Of a stretch of 64,000 nucleotides of DNA, positions 55,324 through 64,000 are shown piece after piece. Source of the stretch: Astrocystis sublimbata (lineage: Eukaryota > Ascomycota > Sordariomycetes > Xylariales > Xylariaceae). The stretch lies in NCBI GenBank assembly GCA_022453515.1, contig JAJNNY010000076.1, forward strand, positions 1 through 64,000. Reading direction: 5' to 3'. How positions within the stretch are numbered: position 1 is the first letter of the stretch; every line of letters begins with the position of its first letter. Below the pieces are notes generated by a model. It saw only the letters and a program-made list of their open reading frames with translations. It did not search any database and was not told the DNA's origin. Made by a program: the position numbers and the translations under genes.

Positions 55324-56157
55324 ATGGACGAGGAACAGCAACAGACAGCCTCCACCTGGCCACCACCGCCTCCGTTCTGGAAGGCCTTCACCCCCGAGAA
55401 CATCACCCGCATCGCCGAGCTGCGGAGAGAGGAAGCCGCCCGCAACGGCACATCACCACACGACACAGCCACCGTCCGCATACCCGCGCTTCCGCGCGAG
55501 CTGCGCAGCCTGCAGCCGCCGCCAGAGCCAGAAGATGGCGAATGGCGCGTCTTCGGCGACAGGTACCGCCTGCAGGACGAACTCCCCCAGCTCGACGACC
55601 ACGAGATCCGCCGACTATTCCCAAATCCAGAGGAGAGGGACCAGGACGGCAAGCACTTCGACCGCGCCACCATACTCAAGCGCCTGGCCAAGTCGCTACT
55701 GCTGAACTTTCTCGAGCTCACCGGTCTGCTGGCCACCGAGCCCGAAGCGGTATGTTTGCTTTCTCCTACTTCAGGTCTCGATTCACGCATGCGCTGTGTT
55801 GTTCTCTTCCTGCTAGCACATGAATGTTTGCGACTAACGGATGAGAATAAAAAATAGGCCGAGGAGAAAGTCACCGACATCCGCGACCTCTTCATCAACT
55901 TCCACCACCTCATCAACGAATACCGCCCCCACCAAGCCCGCGAGTCCCTCATCGCCCTCATGCAGTCCCAGCTCGACCGGACACGCGCCGAGACCAACGC
56001 CATCCGCGACGCGAAGGACCATGCCGAGCGCGTGCTCGAAGGGCTCGGTAGCATAACGCTCGAGGAATTACCACGGGACCGCGAGGCCGTCGAAGACAGA
56101 AAAAGCCCTTACGGACCAGACATTGGGGCTTGGAATATGTTGATGGATCAGGAATAA
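55324..56157 (+). CDS. med7: MED7, Mediator middle-module subunit
   Basis: Two exons, 55324-55749 and 55858-56157, give 241 aa. The 108-nt intron (GTATGT...AATAG, phase 0) lies between LLATEPEA and AEEKVTDIRDLF, a conserved point. Hallmarks include the Pro-rich PPPPPFWKAFT start, the LLLNFLELTG helix and INFHHLINEYRPHQARESL, typical of MED7. A C-terminal coiled coil pairs with MED21 in the middle module, which bridges transcription factors and RNA polymerase II. Length fits fungal orthologues. Confidence 0.97.
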
Positions 56158-56429
56158 AAAGAGACATGCAATGCAGAAGGGGCACTTTTGTTTTCCAATT
56201 TGGGCATACTCTATCGTTTTGATATAGGTTTGCTACTTGACGTGGCTGGGCGTTACCGGCTCGCATATGGAGGTTGGTTGTGCTTGGGTAGCAAGCACTT
56301 TAGGCGCAACATGGCTTGATTTGTTTGGGTTTGGCAAAAACGTAGGAAGGAAGTCGATTTATGATACCCTAGATAGAATCTATAATTGCTGGCACAGTCC
56401 ATAGCTAGCTGGCTAAAACAAAAAATGAC

Positions 56430-56521
56430 TCCCTCGAGCCGGATTTGAACCGGCGACCTGTGGATATACAAGTGTATTTAGCAATTACAGTCCATCGCTC
56501 TGCCAACTGAGCTATCAAGGG
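56430..56521 (-). tRNA. tRNA-Tyr (GTA) with intron
   Basis: On the minus strand the acceptor stem CCCTTGA pairs with TCGAGGG. The D-arm is GCTC...GAGC, the anticodon loop has CTGTAA (anticodon GTA), and the T-arm is GCCGG-TTCGAAT-CCGGC. The 92-nt gene leaves a 73-nt mature tRNA if an intron of about 19 nt after position 37 is removed; Tyr tRNAs in eukaryotes usually have one there. The outermost anticodon-stem pair appears as A-C. Confidence 0.93.
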
Positions 56522-56815
56522 CTTGTCGGGTTTGTGATCTGATCTGTGATTGGGATCAATTTGCGGTAGGTAGCCTATTAACCAAGACTACTCATGAATG
56601 AGTTCTTTACAGTAACCCCAATTCAAACAGCAAAATCGCATCGAACTCCATTTCCCTCTCCCTCGTAGTCCTCGGCCCCTACCTACCTACTTACTATCCA
56701 CTTTCTCCCTCCCCGCTTTCCCCTATCCTTCACCATTACTTCAACACATGACAGAATCCGGAAAACATGCTTTTTATCGCAAACTGTGTGCTGTGGCTGC
56801 CTTGTCTTCTTCACA

Positions 56816-56992
56816 TCACATGACCGTACAAGGAATAGGAATGCAGCAGCACTCGCAGTCGCCGCAGTCTATGCAGCGCGTCTTGCCCCCTGCGTCGGCC
56901 GGCTTGACGATGCTTTCGAACGTCGACGAGGCTGCGCTGCCGGGGCCGGGGCCGTTGCGGTTGACGAGAGATTGAGAAGAGCCGCAGGCCAT
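56816..56992 (-). CDS. 58-aa Cys-rich protein, metallothionein-like
   Basis: A 59-codon ORF on the minus strand, shorter than the usual gene-finding cut-off. It starts MACGSSQSLV and has a Gly/Pro/Ser-rich middle. It ends with a tight cysteine block: C40, C43, C46, C48, C49, C50, C55 (RCIDCGDCECCC, then PCTVM). With C3 that makes eight cysteines in 58 residues. No signal peptide. The CxxCxxCxCCC cluster could bind Cu or Zn as in fungal metallothioneins, or anchor to membranes by palmitoylation; the C-terminal CTVM also resembles a CaaX prenylation box. Both are inferences. I recall similar tiny proteins in other ascomycetes, but not their function. Confidence 0.7.
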   Translation of the reverse strand: MACGSSQSLVNRNGPGPGSAASSTFESIVKPADAGGKTRCIDCGDCECCCIPIPCTVM

Positions 56993-59336
56993 GGTTGCTG
57001 GTTTCTGAGAGAGTAAGTTCTCCTTGACTTTTCGGGCTTGGTTTTGCGTCCGATGACTCCGAACGAGAGAAGGAACTGAGTCTGTTGATGGCTTGGATGT
57101 GTTAGTCTCTAGGTAGGTGGTATTCGCCTAGGTGGACTTTGGGCACTCCGTACCTTTGCGAAATATGAGCTATCTGCTTTGGGAGGCAGAGGTGAGATGA
57201 GGGTGTTGTTCTCTCGCCACGGCGAACGCCTTTTGGAGGTCAATAGCAACAGGTATTGGTGACTGAAAGAGAGGTAATTGACGGTGCTCAGTGTTCACGA
57301 AGACATAAAGTATGCATACCAGGAGTTCAAGAAGAAAGGGAGACCCAAGCACGTCAAGTATTCGATCAACACACGATATCTTGACACAAGGGAGATGCAA
57401 ATGCCAGCTGACTCATCATGACGTTGGCATGTGTTGGCTGGGTGGCATAATATGAGGCACTCAGCACTCTGGGCATTGAAGCTATACCCACCCATTGTCA
57501 CCCCATGTGACAAGGCCTGATCCCTGGTAGGCAGATCCCCCCCGAGGCTCCGATCGCGTGAAAACACGTGGACGGCGGGTATTGGCGAGCTACTGATGAG
57601 ATTTGATACGTGTACTACCTACCTAGCATACCTACCTGTCTGCCTAGGTACCTATCAAATGATGGCCATCAGCCTGTTGAATGCATGCTGCCAGGTGATT
57701 GGTAATATGCCAATCGTCTGTCTGTCTTTGCGGGCGGCTGGCTAGCTTCGAGATTGACCAAACAGCGTGAAAGTTTCTTGTCGCTTTCTCAAGAAATGAT
57801 CGGAAAGCCGTAATGGTAAGTAAGTACAGGGTTTCATAGAGATAGCTATAAGACATCACGTGTATACATGGCATTATAACAAACAGCGAGATATTCAAGC
57901 GATAGCATCATGATTGGAACCTCAGTATCCTCATATTAGAGCAATACCTGCACTCAACGAGGAGTATGAGATGCAGAGTGTCATTTCCGCTCAACTTCAT
58001 AATGCTCTACTGTGATGGGCGTTTAGTTTAGTACTGAGGTAATTACTACTTTATGCCAATCTTCAAGTAAGTAACGAATCATATCATTAAACATCATCTT
58101 CGTTCTACATCGTGCGACTCCGGTATTGAATTGCTTCAAGCTTCTATAGCCACTAAGTCATGTCAGTTTTAGACTAAACAGCGCTCTCCAGTGCATCTAC
58201 CATGCATAAGATTATCAAGTCGGCAGTGTTTCCCCCATGAAGACCTTATGGCTCGATTGCTCTCAGGCCAACTCTCAATATATGCCATGAGCAGGCGACA
58301 GGAACGCATACTTTGCCAATCATTCGTTCTTTTCATATGAATAGGGTGGTCCTTGTAACTGTTCAATGCCCTCTATATCTTTGCCGCGAAAAAGCTGTCT
58401 GTTGAGCAGTATCAAACATCAACCTTTTGAACTTTTCATGCGTACACATTCTATCCCCGTCGACATGCTTATCGATTGCCTCTAGTATTTCTTCTCACGA
58501 TCATGACAGTTGAATTTCGGGCAATTTGCTTTTCATGAAGATACATCAGTGGTCGTATGTCACTCTTGAAGACATCAAACGTCACCTTCAGAGTACGTAG
58601 GCCAGTAAGCAGCAAGCATCATTAAAGGAGACAATGCGACACGTTTGTAGCTTCATATTGACCAGTGGCAGTCTTAGAGGCATATTAGGCAAATATGATG
58701 ATGATAATGACCATGAGAGATGGACATCAATTGCTAGAGCAGCATGCATGCACCGAACTGAGATGTCACCTCCTCACTCGCAAGTATGAAGAAGGCTCTC
58801 TACAACTCACACCTGAAAGCCTTCAGAGACGATCCAATCTACAGACATTGGCAATCAATAAGAGCGCTGGGCGTAGCTTGTAGCTGCTAAGTGACCAAGT
58901 GGAAGCAGAACGCTTTTTATAGCAATCCCAAAGTTGTTGATATACACTGCGCGACCATGGACTTCCCGCATATATACTTAAATGAAACGAAGATCATCGA
59001 ATACGGAGAAATCCACAGATATCCCTAAGTAATGTGCGCAGACAAATATTTCATGAGGGACGACGAGCCCGATAAGCATATGACTGACAGAATGAAGCAG
59101 TGGCTAAAGGGAGTAGAAGGGGAAAACATACTACGAACAGCGGCAATATAAAGGTTAATTAAGTAAGTACAACGTTGAACAGATAAGAGTGAACACACTT
59201 CAAAAAGCAAATATAAAATAGAATAATCTATTGATTTAGTAATTACCGTGAGGGAACAATTGTATATACATACTATACTTATTACATCTTCCTACGAAAG
59301 CCCCAAATACGAAAAAAACAATGATATAAGAATTTG
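56993..59336. other. 2.3-kb intergenic stretch, no gene seen
   Basis: Dense TACCTACC/CCTAGGTACC motifs lie at 57,610-57,660, including TACCTACCTAGCATACC and a palindromic CCTAGGTACC. Otherwise there are only short frames with no motif. Right of 58,000 the DNA is AT-richer. Confidence 0.5.
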
Positions 59337-59408
59337 CTCTCGATCGGGGAATCGAACCCCGGCCACCTGCGTGACAAGCAGGTATCCTAACCACTAGACC
59401 AATCGAGA
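59337..59408 (-). tRNA. tRNA-Asp (GTC)
   Basis: 72 nt without intron on the minus strand. The acceptor stem TCTCGAT pairs fully with ATCGAGA. The anticodon arm is CCTGC-TTGTCAC-GCAGG (anticodon GTC), and the T-arm is CGGGG-TTCGATT-CCCCG. Confidence 0.96.
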
Positions 59409-60355
59409 CTTCATCGTATTCATCTGGATGGTCAACGCTAAATGTCTAAACTCTAGAAAAGAATATATACTTAGCCAAGTTGTATTGCCCCTTCCCTAAG
59501 CTCTGCTCACGGCAAGTCATTCAAAGCCTCCTCACAAGGCGCCGAGGTTTTTCTCCGGACATCTAGCATCGTTGACCTTTGGGTCTGAAACCAGTATTCT
59601 ACTAAGACTTTCCATTCTCTACAGTATACAGTTCGCCTATTTGAGTTAGAAACGGAGGGTTGAACGGTACATATGCGTGTGCATATGTACTTGAATGAAA
59701 CCCTATCATGTATTTCCCACTGATGTGTCGTTTAACAGTGACTTGAAAGACTCCCTTGAGTACATTACGCTATGTTCATAAGAAGGTATATTGAACTTAC
59801 CCCGGAATCCATTCGAGCTATTCTTCTTGGGACGTGACATTTTGGGGTTTGGCTCTAGCCCAACTCCACTGAGGCGAAGTCATGGCTGGGACTATGTTGA
59901 TAGTTGAAAGATATAAATTAGCGCCAAGTTCTTACATTCATTACTTGCTCACTTGATTACCTTGCCCGACATGTAAGTGGGATGAAAATTGTTCATTTGA
60001 TTTGCATCGTCCATACTCATAAATTGACTCTTTCCTGGTGGCCGAGATCGGGTGGGGTTATCTATCTTGCGGGGAGGCACTAAGAATGCGGCCATGTACT
60101 AGTATTATCGGCTACTCTGTATTGACAGCAGATGCTCCTATTTACATGACTCATAGGATGTATTCATAGATGCTGTGTGTAGGTCAACATGATAGCACGT
60201 ATCTTGTTGTTTTGCACTATATAAGTGGCCCGTGAACAATCGCAAATGTTCAGCGAAGAACACTATCATCATATCTTATACACAATTTAGAGCAGGCAGA
60301 GCTGAAGTAAATAGTCACTGTAAACTCCGAGAGAAAGAGACTTCAATCAGTCATC
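59409..60355. other. intergenic, no gene seen
   Basis: Promoter side of the GNAT gene. A possible TATA-like TATATAAG lies near 60,220 and nothing else is recognised. Confidence 0.45.
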
Positions 60356-60993
60356 ATGGGCCTTGAAATCGAGCCGAAGAACTGGTACCGCGATGAGTTC
60401 CTCATCTCGACGGACCCCCGCCTCATACAAGTCGACGAGGTCAGCTCGGCGATGGACTCAGACCTCATGTGGTGGGCGCAGGCGCCGCCGACAGACGTGC
60501 TGCGCAAGGCTCTGCATAATTCACTGTGTCTTGGCCTGTACGAGCTTCCTCAATCCACATCTCAGATCGCAGGTAAGATAAAACCCTGTCATCCCTCCCC
60601 TTTTGCCCTCCTCATCTCAAACATCTCATGTCAAATTTGACGCTTTTTGATTTTGACTGACACTCACGATTCACATCAGGCAAGAGCGGTCCCAGGCAAA
60701 TCGGCTTGATGCGAATCATCACAGACGACGTGACCTTCGCGTACCTCACCGACGTATACGTGCTGTCAGAGTACCAAGGCAAAGGGCTTGGGCGGTGGAT
60801 GTTGACGTGTCTGGAGGACGTGATGAAGGGGTGGCCGTACCTGCGGCGCATGATGCTCGCGTGCGCCCCCGCCACGCTGGAGCTGTACAAGAAGGCCCTC
60901 GGCGCGGAAAACTGGGACGAGCTCCATAAGGGAAACCTGGTCTTAGGGACGTGTAATGGGCCGGCTGCGCCGTCTCCGACAGCGCATCATTAG
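60356..60993 (+). CDS. GNAT family N-acetyltransferase
   Basis: Two exons, 60356-60572 and 60680-60993, give 176 aa. The 107-nt intron (GTAAGA...ATCAG) joins SQIAG to KSGPRQIGLMRI. The acetyl-CoA motif A is clear (LTDVYVLSEYQGKGLGRWML, with the QxxGxG/A loop), preceded by the usual FAYL strand. The start MGLEIEPKNWYRDEFLIST is typical of fungal stand-alone GNATs. Substrate unknown. It converges with TRM7, with only 58 bp between stop codons. Confidence 0.93.
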
Positions 60994-61051
60994 AGCATAG
61001 TATCGAGTGATGGGTGTTGAATGTTGGGTTTTGGGTGAAAGCGGAGGACCT

Positions 61052-62347
61052 TCACACCTTCGCGCCGGTCTTCCCGTACGCGCCGCCGTGAGCGCGGCGC
61101 AGCTCGATGGCGCGCTTGTAGGGTGGTGCCGTGGGCGGCTGCACGGGGTCGAGGGTTATGTGACCGGGAGGTAGACGGTAAGAGGCGTCTGAGTCGAATG
61201 CAGATAGGTCGCCGCATGCAATGAATGGTGCTATCCATCTTATGTCCGTATCTTTTTGCTGGCGATGGTCTTCTGCCTCGATTTCGGTGATGCCGTGCTC
61301 ATCTATGACTTGAGCGTAGTGAGGGGCGTTATCCCATGTTCCTATCGCCTGGTTTTGCAGCACAGTTGGCGCAGTAATGGGGTGGCTTGCGAGGTCCTGC
61401 TCCGTCATTTTGTTCAATCGGAAACCGACACCAAGAGGCTCCTCGAGACTCGCAGAAAATCCTTTCGGGGGCTGAAAGTTAAGACACACAATGAATGCCT
61501 CGACACTGCTGGCGCGTGACGACCTGGGCTTGGCGACATGGACTTGCTCGAAGAAGATCTTGAGCTGAGCGTACAGCACATCGACGTTCTTGCCCCTGAA
61601 AATCTTGGCAACGAACTTGCCGCCTGGCTTGAGAACACATAGCGCGAGATTCAGTGCGGCAAAGAGAAGCTGAGACTGCACGTAGATGTCGAGATCGTGT
61701 AGTCCCGTGACATCAGGAGCGCCATCGCTGATAACCAAGTCGACGGGATTGGCGGCTTGTTGCGATTTGGACTTCGCATCGTATTCCGGGTCCAGGGCCT
61801 TCAGCAGGAGCGGCACTGTCGCAGGATGGGTGATATCAGCTCTGAGAGTGATGATACCTGGTAGTGGGCTGATTGGCTGCAGGTCAATGGACACAATCTT
61901 GACATTTTCCCGCGGCTTCGGCTCATGGTTTTTAGGATCGAGCTCAGTGACCGAAGACACAACGGGAGTCTTCGCAGAGCCAATGACGCCGAGCATTTGC
62001 TGCCGGAGCTTGGCCTCTCGGTCTTCCCATGCTGTGCGGCCGAATTTCTCACCCTTGATGAGGACTCTGGAGAGTACCTGGGACCAACTACCAGGTGCGG
62101 CGCAGAGATCAACCACCCGTGTCACGTTGGCGAACAAATCAAATTCTTGAGCCTTTAGTCAGTTTCAACCTCTTATCGTGAACTCGACTCGACAACCATG
62201 ATGTTTTTGGTTGGTGGGGGAGGGGCAAGCATAAATGAGCATACCTTCATCAAGTTGTAAGAGCTTGAATGCACTTCTAGCTCGCCAACCTTGTTCTTTG
62301 GCGAGCCGGTAATAGGCATCACGTTTATCCTTGGAAGATTTGCCCAT
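61052..62347 (-). CDS. trm7: TRM7, tRNA 2'-O-ribose methyltransferase (FTSJ family)
   Basis: Two exons on the minus strand, 62347-62245 and 62145-61052, give 398 aa. The 99-nt intron (GTATGC...TCAAG) restores [20 protein letters not shown]. The K-D-K-E catalytic tetrad is visible: K28 ([10 protein letters not shown]), Asp in [11 protein letters not shown], Lys in [11 protein letters not shown] and Glu in SSVEAFIVC. The SAM-binding [11 protein letters not shown] motif follows the first strand. Trm7 methylates the ribose at positions 32 and 34 of tRNA anticodon loops (Phe, Trp, Leu) with partner proteins in the cytoplasm. An insert of about 50 residues after the SAM motif ([15 protein letters not shown]) is usual in filamentous fungi. 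The C-terminal extension is lineage-variable. Confidence 0.96.
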
Positions 62348-62683
62348 TGTGATCAACCTTGTTGTACCAAATACAATTATCGCCTTCAAATCTCAAGATC
62401 GAAGAGGGGCACGATTAAGTGAGAAAAGACATGCCCTGCATTTTTTTACTTGGCGAATCAAGAGGCCTGTCGAGGGCCGGTCTAGGTGGACCCACTTAAG
62501 CTGCGATAGTGGCCAGGGTCAGCTGTAGCGCGGCGCGCCAGTGGTGGGGTTACAGGGGTTACAGGGGGGTCCTCCCAAAATATCACTGACATCGGTCTGG
62601 AAATTTTAAACTTCCCCAGATCCATCTTGCGACAGCATCACGCAACGCCAAATCGAACAAGTCAACCACACAACATCGCCAAG
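62348..62683. promoter_or_regulatory. bidirectional promoter between TRM7 and MAK5
   Basis: 336 bp between two divergent ATGs of a tRNA-modification gene and a ribosome-biogenesis gene. A GGTTACAGG 9-mer is repeated head to tail near 62,547-62,566. Co-regulation of the two is plausible. No site was identified with certainty. Confidence 0.5.
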
Positions 62684-64000
62684 ATGAACGGCGCTCAGAA
62701 GAGGAAAGGCGCTGGCGGAGGAGCCTCAATACCCGCCAAAAGATCAAAAACAGCCTCTATCACCAAGAAATCGAAGCCCAAGAAGCGAACGAAACGATCC
62801 ATTGCCGTCGACTCGCTAGCATGGAGCAAGGCCCAGCTGCCCGACATGTTCGATGATGCCGAGGGCTTTTTCGGACTGGAGGAAGTCGAAGGCGTCGAGG
62901 TCGTGCGAGGCGACAACAACATAGTCGAATTTGTATGCTGACCATGTCGTCCATGTCGTCAGTCCTCTTGGCTTGTACTAACTGGTGGGACGCTATAGAG
63001 AGCAGTGGTCGCAAGTGATGACGAGACCAAGCCCGCGCACGAAGCAAAGGAAGAAAACAAAGCCGAGGGGGATGATGACTCATTCGAGGGATTTGAAGAC
63101 GAACCAGACACCGCTGTTGCTCCTCAAAAGGCGCCCAATGCGAAACCAGAAGCCGGAGCCGGAGCGGATGCGACCGCCTCGACCGCAGACGCCGATAAGC
63201 CCGAGAAGGAATCAAAACAAAAGAAGAAAAAGAAGGCACAAGCAAAAGAAGACAAAGAGCTCGAGACCAACGTATTCGCTGGATTAGACGAGGTCGACGA
63301 AATGCCGGGCGACGACGATATAGATCTATCTGAATGGGCGAAGCTGGACCTCTCTGCTGGGATACTGTCCTCGCTGGCCAAGTTGAAATTCTCCACTCCG
63401 ACGGCGATTCAGGCTGCCACGATACCGCACATCTTGGCTGGCCACGACGTGATAGGGAAGGCCTCCACCGGTTCAGGAAAGACCTTGGCATTTGGAATAC
63501 CCATTGTCGAGAAATGGTTGGAGCTTTCGGAAGAAAACGTCGCCGAAGAAGACAGCGCAGAAGCGCAACCCAAAACCCCTTTGGCTTTGATACTGTCGCC
63601 CACAAGAGAGCTTGCCCACCAGCTCACGGAACACATAAAGAACTTGTGCAGCGGTTTGCCGAGTTCTCCATACGTGTGTTCCATTACCGGAGGTCTGTCC
63701 GTGCTGAAGCAGCAACGACAATTGGCCAAAGCCGACATCGTCATCGCTACACCAGGTCGCTTATGGGAGGTTTTGAGCTCGAGCGCGGCCATCATGAAGT
63801 CATTTAGGGGCATAGGCTATCTAGTGGTAGACGAGGCCGACAGACTCTTGACCGAGGGCCATTTCAAGGAGGCCAAGGAGATCCTGACCGCCTTGGACCG
63901 GGTTGAACAAGATGAAGATGACGACGAGGCCGAGCTTTCACCAAGACAAACGCTAGTCTTTTCGGCGACATTCCACAAAGGTCTACAACAAAAGCTTGCC
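62684..64000 (+). CDS. mak5: MAK5/DDX24-like DEAD-box RNA helicase, 5' part
   Basis: Exon 1 is 62684-62932. A 66-nt intron (GTATGC...CTATAG) precedes exon 2, which runs open from 62999 past the window end. 417 residues are visible. The Lys-rich N-terminus (KRSKTASITKKSKPKKRTKR) is a nucleolar-type signal. A long acidic/Lys linker follows, then the helicase core: Q motif with the upstream WAKLDL (LKFSTPTAIQ), motif I A238-STGSGK-T245, Ia SPTRELA, Ib TPGRL, II D361-E-A-D364, and III SAT. The DEDDDEAE insert after motif II and the WxxLDL pattern before the Q motif are features of MAK5. It acts in the nucleolus in 60S subunit biogenesis. The C-terminal RecA domain lies outside the window. Confidence 0.95.

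Noticed and set aside
1..64000. CRISPR arrays, bacterial-type operons, rRNA genes, integrated virus
   Set aside because: None seen. Spliced monocistronic genes and fungal families throughout point to a nuclear ascomycete chromosome.

Overview
The window comes from a filamentous ascomycete (Pezizomycotina, probably Sordariomycetes; the class is an inference). Genes are monocistronic and lie on both strands. They carry short introns of about 50-330 nt with GTAAGT/GTATGT/GTGAGT-type donors, and intergenic DNA is peppered with TAGGTA/ACCTAGGT motifs. Several products are core fungal proteins: HIR1, Mediator MED7, TRM7, MAK5, a MEH1/LAMTOR1-like protein, a ZNF830-like protein and a GT15 mannosyltransferase. 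There are two tRNA genes, tRNA-Tyr with an intron and tRNA-Asp.

Region 1 (1-16.2 kb) is accessory. It holds a small minus-strand ORF, a protein resembling the fungal gasdermin-like (RCD-1/HET-Q1) family, a multi-C2H2 protein whose reading frame continues past its stop codon into a glycine-rich zinc-ribbon tail, a secreted cysteine-containing protein, a class C beta-lactamase-like hydrolase, a DUF885 peptidase-like protein, a berberine-bridge-type FAD oxidase gene broken by two nonsense codons, an AT-rich desert with repeat remains, and a bicupin.

Region 2 (16.2-34 kb) is gene-poor to mixed. It holds an 852-aa four-exon protein of unknown function with an internal duplication, an MFS transporter behind a cluster of GATA sites, a TauD-type dioxygenase, a secreted and probably GPI-anchored protein, and a GT15 mannosyltransferase. 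The oxidase, cupin, MFS and dioxygenase genes look like metabolite-tailoring genes, but no PKS, NRPS or terpene backbone gene is present.

Region 3 (34-64 kb) is the conserved housekeeping part: HIR1, MEH1-like, a short Cys-rich MCFFEQ-type protein, an F-box protein, a ZNF830-like protein, MED7, tRNA-Tyr, a 58-aa Cys-rich protein, tRNA-Asp, a GNAT acetyltransferase, TRM7 and the 5' part of MAK5, which runs off the right edge. An 8.2-kb stretch (42.2-50.4 kb) has no gene I can support.

Exon joins were worked out by hand from splice signals, frame continuity and recalled family conservation. They are predictions. No database search was run, and no single cluster or system spanning several genes could be shown.
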